Part shown: positions 35,091 to 43,190 of the stretch, one piece after another
Numbering within the stretch: the stretch's first letter is position 1
Layout: each line of letters starts with the position of its first letter
DNA from: Thiofilum sp.
GTDB taxonomy: Bacteria; Pseudomonadota; Gammaproteobacteria; Thiotrichales; Thiotrichaceae
Direction of reading: 5' to 3'
NCBI RefSeq assembly: GCF_016711335.1
Contig: NZ_JADJTF010000001.1
Coordinates: forward strand, 2,666,001 to 2,730,000
DNA: 64,000 nt
The notes under the pieces: model-generated
Database searches by the model: none
What the model saw: only the letters and a program-made list of their open reading frames with translations
Told to the model about the DNA's origin: nothing
Program-made: the position numbers and the translations under genes

Positions 35091-35924
35091 TTTAGCGCGT
35101 TTTTGTGAGTGCAGTAAGGCTAAACCCGCTAGTGTAATCAATAAGCTACCGATTAGTACGCGCTGCGAAGGCATTTCATGCCAAATGATAAAGCTCAATA
35201 CAGCGCCCCACACTAATTGGCTATATTGCATACTACTCACCATAATCGGCGAGCCGCGATGAAAGGCGGTAATGACTAAAGCGGTGGCTAAGGCATAGCA
35301 CGCTCCACCCCCGATACTGATGCCTAAATCGGTTAAGGGCATAGGTTTAAAACTCCACATCATCACCACGCCAGTCACGAGCGTTACCAAACCTAAACCG
35401 TAAAAAGCAAACGCTTGCGGGGTTTCTTGTTCACGGTGGCGGCGAATTAATAAAAAGCCCACTGATTCAATCACAGCACTCAGGAGTGCCGCGACTAAGG
35501 CCCAATGAAAATGCCCAAATTGGGGAGAGAGCATTAGATACACACCACTAAACCCAATAAACGTCACCGCTAAGGCGAGGGGGCGTAAGGGTTCATACCT
35601 AAATAGCAGGGCGAAAAGCGCAGTGAATAAAGGCATGGTGAGAATTAGAGTATAAGCTTCAGCTAGTGGTACTTGCCCATAACTATAAAAAGCCAATAAA
35701 TCAACTACTAAGACAATACTGGCGCGTAGCAAATGAATCTGAGGCTGCTTGGTTTTCAGTAACTCAAAGCGTGGATAAATCCAGATCAATAGCCCTAGCA
35801 AAGCAAAAAAGCAGTTAAAAAAAGTGACCTGCATCAATGGATATGATTGCAATAGCCACTTAATACTCAAATCCATCAGGGTAAAACTAAAAAAGCCCGC
35901 TAGGGCGAATAAGATTGCTTGCAT
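35055..35924 (-). CDS. EamA/DMT-family transporter
   Basis: A 289-aa inner-membrane protein with ten predicted helices arranged as two EamA repeats: MQAILFALAGFFSFTLMDLS to YPRFELLKTK, then RPLALAVTFIGFSGVYLMLS and YSQLVWGAVLSFIIWHEMPS. I chose ATG at 35924; the frame is open to 36050, but that would run into the divergent LysR gene. Family members export amino acids or other metabolites; substrate unknown. It is divergent from the LysR regulator, which probably controls it. Confidence 0.88.
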   Translation of the reverse strand: MQAILFALAGFFSFTLMDLSIKWLLQSYPLMQVTFFNCFFALLGLLIWIYPRFELLKTKQPQIHLLRASIVLVVDLLAFYSYGQVPLAEAYTLILTMPLFTALFALLFRYEPLRPLALAVTFIGFSGVYLMLSPQFGHFHWALVAALLSAVIESVGFLLIRRHREQETPQAFAFYGLGLVTLVTGVVMMWSFKPMPLTDLGISIGGGACYALATALVITAFHRGSPIMVSSMQYSQLVWGAVLSFIIWHEMPSQRVLIGSLLITLAGLALLHSQKRAKSMSHTSQQPQH

Positions 35925-36032
35925 AACACAGTACTCAAGGTGGTGATTTTCAATAACCTTAAGTGTGCGGCATGGCTTAAAATAAATAAAACGTAACTTT
36001 TTTAAATTAAAATGCAAAATTTTTGAATTATT

Positions 36033-36971
36033 ATGCCTATACCTGCTCATTTACTAACCCATTTGCCCTATTTTGCGGCGGTTGCACGCTTGAATAGCTT
36101 TACTTTAGCGGCGGAGTCTTTGCATGTGTCACCCTCGGCAATGAGTTACCAAATTCGTCAATTAGAAGAAAAACTCAAAGTCAGTTTAGTGTTACGTCAG
36201 TCGGGCAGTAAGTTAAATTTAACCTCGGCAGGTTGGCAATTAGCACAGGCTTATCAACAGTTTGAGTCAGGGTTAGAGCAAACTTTGGCGCAATTACAAC
36301 CGAGCCATTTAAGCGGTGTAGTTAAAGTCACTGCGCCCGTTGATTTTGCCAGTCGAGTTTTGCCCTATGTGTTAGCAGAGTTGAAAGTGCTAGCCCCGCG
36401 CTTGGTGGTGCAGCTAGAGGCTAGCGACACCTTGCGTGATGTGATTCAAGGCGGTTTTGATCTCGCTATCCGCTCAGAGCCAAGTGATGAACGCTTACAG
36501 CATGAGGTGCTGCTACAGGTACATAAGTCGGTGGTAACGAGTCCGGCATATATTCACAGTTATGGATTACCGGAAAAATTATCTGAGCTAAGTACGCATA
36601 CTTTATTAGTGCGAGGTGTAGGGCAATATACGAGCTGGAAACAGTTATTAGCTTTGGAAAATCTAGTGTGGTCGGATGCTTTTAATACTTTGATTTTAGG
36701 TAATTCATTTGCCTTGGAGGAGGGTGCAAAGGCTGGATTAGGGTTGGCATTATTAGCTGATTTTGTGGTAGTGGATGCGTTAGAACGAGGGGAATTATTG
36801 CGGGTTATGCCACAATTAACACAGTCCTTGAGTACCACTTTTTATGTGAGTTTTGTCCCGACTCCGCAGGCTAGGGTGTATGTGGAGATATTGCAGCAGG
36901 CATTGAAAAAGGTGGTGGAAAAACGGTTTGCTGGGGCTTTGGTTGGGGGCATAGATATTGTTAAAATGTAG
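36033..36971 (+). CDS. LysR-family transcriptional regulator
   Basis: A 312-aa regulator. The helix-turn-helix is in residues 6-60 (LPYFAAVARLNSFTLAAESL, HVSPSAMSYQIRQLEEKLKV). The effector domain begins near 90 (LSGVVKVTAPVDFASRVLPY, FDLAIRSEPSDERLQHEVLL). It is divergent from the EamA transporter with 108 bp between starts, the classic arrangement for a regulator and its exporter target. ATG at 36033 lacks a good ribosome-binding site. Confidence 0.88.
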   Translation: MPIPAHLLTHLPYFAAVARLNSFTLAAESLHVSPSAMSYQIRQLEEKLKVSLVLRQSGSKLNLTSAGWQLAQAYQQFESGLEQTLAQLQPSHLSGVVKVTAPVDFASRVLPYVLAELKVLAPRLVVQLEASDTLRDVIQGGFDLAIRSEPSDERLQHEVLLQVHKSVVTSPAYIHSYGLPEKLSELSTHTLLVRGVGQYTSWKQLLALENLVWSDAFNTLILGNSFALEEGAKAGLGLALLADFVVVDALERGELLRVMPQLTQSLSTTFYVSFVPTPQARVYVEILQQALKKVVEKRFAGALVGGIDIVKM

Positions 36972-37116
36972 GATGTCACTGCTGGTAGTGTATGGTTAAA
37001 AAATTGTATATTTTGCTTACTTCTAAGAGATCGTTCTAGACTATATAAATTTTAGCAAAAGATTACAGTTAGTGAGTTATGAAGCTCTAAATAATTACTT
37101 ACAGCGGTAAATATCA

Positions 37117-37143
37117 ATAGGAAATAGGAAATAGGAAATAGGA
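37117..37143 (+). repeat. 7-nt tandem repeat overlapping the TIR gene ribosome-binding site
   Basis: Three full copies of ATAGGAA plus a fourth lacking its last base lie immediately upstream of the TIR-protein ATG. Each unit contains AGGA. The last AGGA ends 4 nt before the first ATG and 7 nt before the second. Copy-number change by slippage would alter the number of ribosome-binding sites and the distance to the promoter. Confidence 0.75.
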
Positions 37144-37147
37144 TTAA

Positions 37148-38011
37148 ATGATGGACAATAAAGAAAAAGTAAAATTGCTTAAAAAACTTATAGAGGATGC
37201 TTCATCTATTACAGTAGAAAATAGTGATGATACAAATTTTAAAATATGGAGAAATTTAGTAGAAAGAACATTTATTAAAATATTTTCAAAGGATTCTACA
37301 GAGTATGAGCATTTCTCTAGTTTAAAATTTTATTATTCAGGAATGACAGTATATACTTTGGACGGGTATGGCCATGACTATGATGATGACCACCTTCGGA
37401 TATTCAGAGAGGATCTAAAGATACTCTTATCTTCCATTAATAGTTATATTAAAGAATTTTCAGAGTCAACTGATAGTTTAGTAAAGAGTGCTCTGGAAAA
37501 AGAGGGAGCAATTTCTAAAGTATTTATAAGCCATTCCTCAAAAGATGTAGAGCTTGTTGAGGAAATAGTAGAGATTCTTGAGTCTATCGGTTTAGACTCA
37601 AAGCAAATATTCTGTACATCTTTTGAGGGTTATGGAATTAGTTTAGGTGAAAATTTTTTAAATGAAATAAAAAATGAACTATCATCAAACTCCATGGTAA
37701 TTTTTGTATTGACTGAAAACTTTTTTCATAGTCCGATTTGCTTATGTGAGATGGGAGCTACTTGGGTTTTAGCAAAACAGCATATTCCCATTGTCGTACC
37801 TCCCTTAGACTATAAGGATATAAAAGGAGTTATTCCGTTATCTCAAGGATTTAAAATAAATGAGCCTTTAAAGCTAAATTTATTTAAAGAAAAAATTGAG
37901 CAAGTATTTGCTATTATAGAAAAGCTACCCACTTCTACATGGGAAAGAAAAAGAGATAGAATAATAAAGCGTATCGAGCTATCTATAGCAAAATCTCCGA
38001 ATAAAGTTTAA
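37148..38011 (+). CDS. TIR-domain protein, probable defence effector
   Basis: A 287-aa protein. Residues 1-115 form a helical N-terminal region (LLKKLIEDASSITVENSDDT, FKIWRNLVERTFIKIFSKDS) of a type I associate with bacterial nucleotide-binding or TIR proteins. Residues 121-265 are a TIR domain: KVFISHSSKDVELVEEIVEI, SSNSMVIFVLTENFFHSPIC, then CEMGATWVLA with the likely catalytic Glu201 of TIR NADases. Codon use is much more AT-rich than neighbouring genes (many AAA, ATA and TTA), indicating transfer. Two adjacent ATGs; the second (37151) is better spaced from the ribosome-binding site. No sensor gene is adjacent. Confidence 0.85.
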   Translation: MMDNKEKVKLLKKLIEDASSITVENSDDTNFKIWRNLVERTFIKIFSKDSTEYEHFSSLKFYYSGMTVYTLDGYGHDYDDDHLRIFREDLKILLSSINSYIKEFSESTDSLVKSALEKEGAISKVFISHSSKDVELVEEIVEILESIGLDSKQIFCTSFEGYGISLGENFLNEIKNELSSNSMVIFVLTENFFHSPICLCEMGATWVLAKQHIPIVVPPLDYKDIKGVIPLSQGFKINEPLKLNLFKEKIEQVFAIIEKLPTSTWERKRDRIIKRIELSIAKSPNKV

Positions 38012-38177
38012 TTATTAAATTAAGTACGGCTTTTTAATTTGTGAAGACCTAAGTTCTATGTTCTTTTTTAGGATGGAAATAAGCCCTGAAATATGTTTAC
38101 TCATTACCCTAATCATGATTTGCTAATATCAAGTGAGCTGAACCATACAGATCAAAACCAGCCATAGGAACAAAAGC

Positions 38178-38786
38178 ATGTTAGCACCGCAAATTAACCA
38201 CATCAGTGTTAAAGATTACCTAGCAGGTGAGCGCTTAAGTACACAAAAGTATGAATATGTAGCGGGTCAAGTCTATGCAATGGCAGGAGCAAGCCTCAGC
38301 CATAATCGTATTACTCGTAATCTTTCTGCCTTATTGTGGAGTGCTTTACGTGGGCAACCGTGTGAGCCGCTCACTAGCGATATGCTAGTCAAAACAGCCC
38401 ATGATCGCTTTCGTTATCCAGACCTCATGGTCACCTGTAATGATGACCCTTCTACCGACAAATATGTACGCGAAACCCCCGTATTAATCGTAGAAGTAAT
38501 CTCAGAAAGCACGCGGCGTACTGATAAAACCGACAAACGTTTAGAATATTTTGCTCTCCCTAGTGTGCTTGAATATATGTTAATAGAGCAGGATATTGCC
38601 GAGGTCACAGTCTATCGCCGTAGCGCAAGTTGGCAGCCCTTTTACTACTACTTGGGGCAAGAAATACTGTTAGAGTCTATTGGTGGTGTTGCTGTGCGAG
38701 TAGAAGACATTTATGAGCGGGTTGAAAATAGCGCTATGCTCCAATGGCTAGCTACTCTAGATCTAGAGGCATCTAAAACAGTTTAA
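38178..38786 (+). CDS. Uma2-family (DUF820) putative endonuclease
   Basis: A 202-aa protein of the Uma2 family, which has a PD-(D/E)XK nuclease fold. Visible are SVKDYLAGERLSTQKYEYVA, GQVYAMAGASLSHNRITRNL, the metal aspartate in RFRYPDLMVTC and the E-X-hydrophobic strand PVLIVEVISESTRR with KRLEYFALP following. Family members are abundant in cyanobacteria and filamentous sulfur bacteria and remain functionally uncharacterised. AGGA lies upstream of ATG 38178. Located between the TIR gene and the decayed toxin-antitoxin pair. Confidence 0.88.
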   Translation: MLAPQINHISVKDYLAGERLSTQKYEYVAGQVYAMAGASLSHNRITRNLSALLWSALRGQPCEPLTSDMLVKTAHDRFRYPDLMVTCNDDPSTDKYVRETPVLIVEVISESTRRTDKTDKRLEYFALPSVLEYMLIEQDIAEVTVYRRSASWQPFYYYLGQEILLESIGGVAVRVEDIYERVENSAMLQWLATLDLEASKTV

Positions 38787-38796
38787 ATTCCTACCT

Positions 38797-38820
38797 GAAT
38801 TGTGCCAAAAAGCACTCATC
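38797..38820. repeat. 24-nt direct repeat, left copy
   Basis: Starts GAATTGTGCC and ends CACTCATC. It matches the copy at 39213-39236 in 23 of 24 positions. The two bracket the antitoxin gene and the PIN toxin remnant. Confidence 0.7.
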
Positions 38821-38864
38821 ACTAGAGAGCTTGGTAAGGCATTATGTGTTTTAAGTGCAAAACG

Positions 38865-39086
38865 CTAGTCATAATCAGCAGCAGGCGCATTCGCTACTTT
38901 ATCTAATACCTTCAAAGCATGTTCTCTAGAGCCACGTAGAGCACGCTCTTGCAGATAAGCTTCAGTACGTAAAGCCGCAATCTTCTCGGCGATAGCGTTA
39001 ATAATAAATTGATTAATAGAGGCATCACCTTTGAGTTGCATGATTTCGTCTTTGTAATAATCAGGTATTCTAAGTGCAAAATTCAT
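38865..39086 (-). CDS. Antitoxin-like protein of a decayed toxin-antitoxin pair
   Basis: A 73-aa protein starting MNFALRIPDYYKDEIMQLKG and continuing with DASINQFIINAIAEKIAALR, a ribbon-helix-helix-like pattern used by antitoxins to bind DNA. The C-terminal half (ERALRGSREHALKVLDKVAN) would be the toxin-binding tail. ATG at 39086 follows AAGGGGAA and overlaps the stop of a PIN-domain remnant. An in-frame Met at 39113 is possible but lies inside that remnant. Confidence 0.65.
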   Translation of the reverse strand: MNFALRIPDYYKDEIMQLKGDASINQFIINAIAEKIAALRTEAYLQERALRGSREHALKVLDKVANAPAADYD

Positions 39087-39202
39087 GGTATTCCCCTTTG
39101 ATATAACTGCCATAAGTCCTTGGGTGCGACAGGTTGAATATTGAAATTATCCTTGACCTTTCTAAAATCTCGTAAGTTATGAGTGACGATAAATAAGACC
39201 AT
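39083..39202 (-). pseudogene. PIN-domain toxin, C-terminal remnant
   Basis: A 39-codon frame reading VLFIVTHNLRDFRKVKDNF and then QPVAPKDLWQLYQ. The segment VTHNLRDF is the last conserved block of PIN-domain (VapC-like) ribonuclease toxins. The rest of the toxin, including the catalytic Asp residues, is missing upstream. Its TGA overlaps the antitoxin ATG (ATGA), so the pair was a toxin-first operon that has lost most of the toxin. Confidence 0.65.
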
Positions 39203-39212
39203 AATTGATGCA

Positions 39213-39236
39213 GAATTGCGCCAAAAAGCACTCATC
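39213..39236. repeat. 24-nt direct repeat, right copy
   Basis: Begins GAATTGCGCC and ends CACTCATC, matching the left copy at 38797 in 23 of 24 positions. It sits exactly where the PIN remnant loses its homology, so it may mark the edge of an insertion or deletion. Confidence 0.7.
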
Positions 39237-39271
39237 TCCTACCATTAGTTACACCTTAATTGAGGTTAATC

Positions 39272-39280
39272 TGGTATACT
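39272..39280 (+). promoter_or_regulatory. Candidate gyrA promoter, extended -10
   Basis: TGGTATACT matches an extended -10 (TGn then TATACT, one mismatch to TATAAT), 35 bp before the gyrA ATG. A weak -35 (TTACAC) lies 20 bp upstream of the hexamer. Pattern match only. Confidence 0.4.
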
Positions 39281-39315
39281 AGGCGGCTTCTCTTAACAGC
39301 GATTAGAAATACAAT

Positions 39316-41952
39316 ATGGCCGATTTTGCCAAGGAAGTCCTCCCTATTAATCTCGAAGACGAGATGCGTCAATCGTATCTCGATTATGCCATGAGTGTTA
39401 TCGTCGGCCGCGCCTTGCCGGATGTACGCGATGGTCTCAAACCGGTTCACCGCCGTGTGCTCTTTGCCATGAGTGAACTGGGTAATGATTGGAATAAACC
39501 CTACAAAAAATCCGCCCGTGTGGTCGGGGATGTCATCGGTAAATACCACCCACACGGGGATACGGCGGTCTATGACACCATCGTGCGCATGGCTCAACCG
39601 TTTTCATTGCGTTATATGCTCGCTGATGGTCAGGGTAACTTTGGTTCGGTGGACGGTGATGCACCCGCCGCGATGCGTTATACCGAAGTGCGCATGTCCA
39701 AAATCGCCCACGAATTACTCGCCGATTTAGACAAAGAAACGGTTAATTTCGTCCCTAACTATGACGGTTCTGAATCCGAGCCAGTGGTATTTCCCACCCG
39801 TGTACCGAATCTATTAGTCAATGGTTCTTCGGGTATTGCGGTGGGGATGGCGACCAATATTCCACCTCATAATATGAATGAGGTGATTAATGCCTGTTTA
39901 GCCTTAGCGAATAATCCCGACTTAGATATTAGTGATTTAATGGAATATCTGCCCGGTCCTGATTTTCCTACCGCAGGAATTATTAATGGCGCACGCGGGA
40001 TTCATGAGGCTTACCATACCGGACGTGGGCGTATTTATGTACGGGCGCGAGCTGAAATTGAGGTAAACGAAAAAACTGGACGCGAAACTATTATTGTCCA
40101 CGAATTACCTTATCAGGTGAATAAAGCGCGTCTTTTGGAAAAAATCGCCGAATTAGTCAAAGATAAAAAGATTGAGGGTATTTCAGAACTACGCGACGAG
40201 TCCGATAAAGACGGTATGCGTATGGTGATTGAAATCAAACGCGGTGAAGCGGGTGATGTAGTTTTAAATAATTTGTATAAACAAACCCAAATGCAAAGTG
40301 TCTTTGGGATTAATATGGTGGCTCTAGTTAATGGTCAACCTAAGCTACTGAATCTTAAACAGATTATTGAGGCTTTCTTACGTCATCGCCGTGAAGTGGT
40401 CACGCGCCGCACCATTTATAATCTACGCAAAGCACGGGAACGCGCCCATATTTTAGAAGGCTTAGCCATTGCTATTGCCAATATTGATGAAATTATTACC
40501 CTGATTAAAACCTCAGCCAATCCAGCCGAAGCAAAAGCCGCGTTAATGGCAAAAGGTTGGGGCTTAGGCGTCGTGCAAACTATGCTGGATAAAGCCGCTG
40601 GAGTGGTTAAATCAGAGGCGATTAGCGCTGAATTAGGCTTAAGAGACGGGTTATATTGGCTGTCTGAAACACAAACTCAAGCCATTTTAGAGTTACGCCT
40701 GCATCGTTTGACGGGTCTAGAACAAGATAAAATCTTGTCTGAATACCAAGAGCTGATTCATAAAATTAACGATTTTCTGGAAATACTCAGTAATCCAGAT
40801 CGTTTATTACAAGTCATTCGTGAAGAATTGCTCGAAATCCAAACCAATTATGGTGATAAGCGTCGTACTGAAATTCAAACGGTAGCGGAAGATTTAAGCC
40901 TTGAGGATTTAATTGCCGAAGAAGATGTAGTAGTAACACTTTCGCATGAAGGTTATGCCAAAGCGCAGCCAATTGATACCTATCGGGCGCAACGCCGAGG
41001 CGGGCGGGGTAAGACTGCTACAGCAATGAAGGAAGAGGATTTCATTGAAAAGCTATTTGTAGCGAGTACTCATGACACGATTTTGTGCTTCTCCAGTCGT
41101 GGGCGCATGTACTGGCTCAAGGTGTATCAATTGCCTGTCGGGAGTCGCACTTCGCGCGGTAAACCGATGGTGAATTTATTACCCTTGGAAGAGGGCGAGC
41201 GCATTCAAGCAGTATTGCCGATTCGTCATTATGCCGAGGATGCTTATGTATTCATGGCAACCACTAATGGTACGGTTAAGAAAACGCCACTGACTGATTT
41301 CTCGCGTCCGCGTGCGGCGGGTATTATTGCGGTAGATTTACGCGATGGTGACAAGCTGGTCGATGTGGCGCTCACGAATGGCAATAATGAGGTCATGCTA
41401 TTTACCAATGCGGGTAAAGCAATTCGTTTCCCAGAAAGTGATGTACGTGCGATGGGGCGTCAAGCGGCAGGTGTCAGAGGTATTCGCTTAGATGAAGGTG
41501 GCGCGGTGAATGCGCTGATTATCTTAGGCGAAGGCGAGATTTTGACTGCCACTGAAAACGGCTATGGTAAGCGTACCCGTGTAGATGAATTCATGCCCCA
41601 AGCGCGTGGTGGTCAGGGGGTGATTGCCATTCAGACCTCTGAGCGCAATGGACAAGTGATTGGTGCGGTTCAAGTGAAACCCGACAGCGATATTATGCTC
41701 ATTAGCGATGGTGGTACTTTAGTACGTACTCCCGTAAGTGGCATTGCTTTAGTAGGGCGGAATACTCAAGGCGTAACACTCATTCGTATGGGCGATGATG
41801 AAAAATTGGTGCAGTTAGCGCCGATTATGAGTGAGGACGATGATGCACTACCCGAAAGCAGTGGCGACACACCACGCCCTAGTGCTTTAGCTCAAACCGA
41901 TGACATCGATCAGGACAATAATACGAATACAACCGAGGATGAAGCATCATGA
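39316..41952 (+). CDS. gyrA: DNA gyrase subunit A
   Basis: Breakage-reunion subunit of gyrase, which with GyrB introduces negative supercoils. 878 aa, normal. Conserved: YAMSVIVGRALPDVRDGLKP, the quinolone region KYHPHGDTAVYDTIVRMAQP, and the catalytic tyrosine in AMRYTEVRMSKIA. The residue equivalent to E. coli Ser83 is Thr, as in Pseudomonas wild type. The C-terminal wheel carries the GyrA box RAQRRGGRGK and ends in an acidic tail (SEDDDALPESSG). serC overlaps its stop by 4 bp, beginning a conserved gammaproteobacterial operon. Confidence 0.97.
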   Translation: MADFAKEVLPINLEDEMRQSYLDYAMSVIVGRALPDVRDGLKPVHRRVLFAMSELGNDWNKPYKKSARVVGDVIGKYHPHGDTAVYDTIVRMAQPFSLRYMLADGQGNFGSVDGDAPAAMRYTEVRMSKIAHELLADLDKETVNFVPNYDGSESEPVVFPTRVPNLLVNGSSGIAVGMATNIPPHNMNEVINACLALANNPDLDISDLMEYLPGPDFPTAGIINGARGIHEAYHTGRGRIYVRARAEIEVNEKTGRETIIVHELPYQVNKARLLEKIAELVKDKKIEGISELRDESDKDGMRMVIEIKRGEAGDVVLNNLYKQTQMQSVFGINMVALVNGQPKLLNLKQIIEAFLRHRREVVTRRTIYNLRKARERAHILEGLAIAIANIDEIITLIKTSANPAEAKAALMAKGWGLGVVQTMLDKAAGVVKSEAISAELGLRDGLYWLSETQTQAILELRLHRLTGLEQDKILSEYQELIHKINDFLEILSNPDRLLQVIREELLEIQTNYGDKRRTEIQTVAEDLSLEDLIAEEDVVVTLSHEGYAKAQPIDTYRAQRRGGRGKTATAMKEEDFIEKLFVASTHDTILCFSSRGRMYWLKVYQLPVGSRTSRGKPMVNLLPLEEGERIQAVLPIRHYAEDAYVFMATTNGTVKKTPLTDFSRPRAAGIIAVDLRDGDKLVDVALTNGNNEVMLFTNAGKAIRFPESDVRAMGRQAAGVRGIRLDEGGAVNALIILGEGEILTATENGYGKRTRVDEFMPQARGGQGVIAIQTSERNGQVIGAVQVKPDSDIMLISDGGTLVRTPVSGIALVGRNTQGVTLIRMGDDEKLVQLAPIMSEDDDALPESSGDTPRPSALAQTDDIDQDNNTNTTEDEAS

Positions 41953-43031
41953 CCGAAGTTTATAATTTTAGTCCCGGCCCAGCGGTCATGCCGCGTGAGG
42001 TATTAGAACAAGCTCAAGCTGAAATGCTTGATTGGCGCGGCTCAGGTATCTCGGTGATGGAAATGAGTCACCGTGAATCGAATTTTATGTCGATTGCTAA
42101 TCAAGCCGAAGCTGATTTACGCGAGCTTTTGAGTATTCCGAGTAACTATAAAGTATTGTTTTTGCAGGGTGGGGCGCATATGCAATTTGCTATGATCCCG
42201 CTCAATCTGCTGCGTGGCAAAAGCAGTATGGATTATTTGGATACGGGCGACTGGTCAGCTAAAGCCATTCAAGAAGCCAAACGTTTTGGTAATGTCAATG
42301 TGGTGGCGTCTACCAAAGACACAGGTTATACCACGATTCCAGAGCAAAGCACTTGGGCGTGCGATCCGAATGCCGCCTTTTTGCATTACACCAGTAATGA
42401 AACCATTCGCGGCGTACAGTTTAAAGCTATTCCCGATCTTGGTGATGTGCCTTTAGTGGCGGATATGTCATCCGATATTTTATCTAAGCCTATTGATGTG
42501 AGTCGGTTTGGGTTGATTTATGCCGGAGCACAGAAAAACATTGGTCCAGCGGGCATTACGGTCGTGATTGTGCGTGAGGATTTAATCGGTCACGCGACAC
42601 CTAGTACTCCTTCGATGCTCGATTACCAAATCTATGCTGATAATGAGTCGATGTATAATACGCCGCCGACTTATGCATGGTATTTGTCTGGCTTAGTGTT
42701 CAAATGGCTCAAGCGTAAAGGTGGCTTAGCGGCGATGGCTGAGTTCAATGAGCTAAAGGCTAAAGTGCTTTATGACGTGATTAATGCGTCTAGCTTTTAT
42801 ATTTGTCCGGTCGATGAGCGCTATCGTTCCACTATGAATGTGCCGTTTACTTTAGCCAATCCAGAGTTGGACAAAGTGTTCCTAACGGAGGCGGCTAATG
42901 AGGGCTTAATGTCCTTAAAAGGGCATCGCTCAGTGGGTGGAATGCGGGCTAGCATTTATAACGCCATGTCGATTGAGGGCGTGATAGCTTTAGCTCAATT
43001 TATGCGTGAGTTTGAGCGCCAGCATGGTTAG
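41949..43031 (+). CDS. serC: Phosphoserine aminotransferase
   Basis: PLP enzyme of serine biosynthesis (3-phosphohydroxypyruvate to phosphoserine), also acting in pyridoxal phosphate synthesis. 360 aa. Signatures: YNFSPGPAVMPREVLEQAQA, GISVMEMSHRESNF, FLQGGAHMQFAMIPLNLL and the PLP lysine in GLIYAGAQKNIGPAG. ATG overlaps the gyrA stop (ATGA). Followed by a structured repeat before pheA. Confidence 0.97.
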   Translation: MTEVYNFSPGPAVMPREVLEQAQAEMLDWRGSGISVMEMSHRESNFMSIANQAEADLRELLSIPSNYKVLFLQGGAHMQFAMIPLNLLRGKSSMDYLDTGDWSAKAIQEAKRFGNVNVVASTKDTGYTTIPEQSTWACDPNAAFLHYTSNETIRGVQFKAIPDLGDVPLVADMSSDILSKPIDVSRFGLIYAGAQKNIGPAGITVVIVREDLIGHATPSTPSMLDYQIYADNESMYNTPPTYAWYLSGLVFKWLKRKGGLAAMAEFNELKAKVLYDVINASSFYICPVDERYRSTMNVPFTLANPELDKVFLTEAANEGLMSLKGHRSVGGMRASIYNAMSIEGVIALAQFMREFERQHG

Positions 43032-43043
43032 TTAGTACCGCTT

Positions 43044-43149
43044 ATCCGTAGTCAGGCATTTCTTCCGCAGTCGCTGTAAATACATCCCTGTACGCTACAA
43101 GTTGGCATCCATGCCAACAAGACTGCTCCAGAAACACCTGACTACGGAT
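43044..43149. repeat. Structured intergenic repeat, copy 2
   Basis: A 106-nt element between serC and pheA. The outer stem is a perfect 13-bp pairing (43044-43056 with 43137-43149), unrelated in sequence to the stem of copy 1. The inner hairpin is GTTGGCA-TCCA-TGCCAAC. The interior shares AATACATCCCTGTACGCT and GACTGCTCCA with copy 1 (33022). An extra TACCG and CGGTA pair may extend the stem beyond a bulge. It sits inside the transcribed operon, so the RNA structure would be made. Confidence 0.75.
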
Positions 43150-43190
43150 CGGTAGTTATTAGAGCCAAACAAAATTAATTGAGGATGGGA

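Noticed and set aside
39260..39280. TTGAGG as the -35 element of gyrA
   Set aside because: Spacing to TATACT is only 9 bp, so it cannot pair with that -10; an extended -10 is the better reading.
39256..39597. 113-aa minus-strand ORF at the gyrA 5' end
   Set aside because: Antisense to the most conserved part of gyrA and across its promoter; no independent support.
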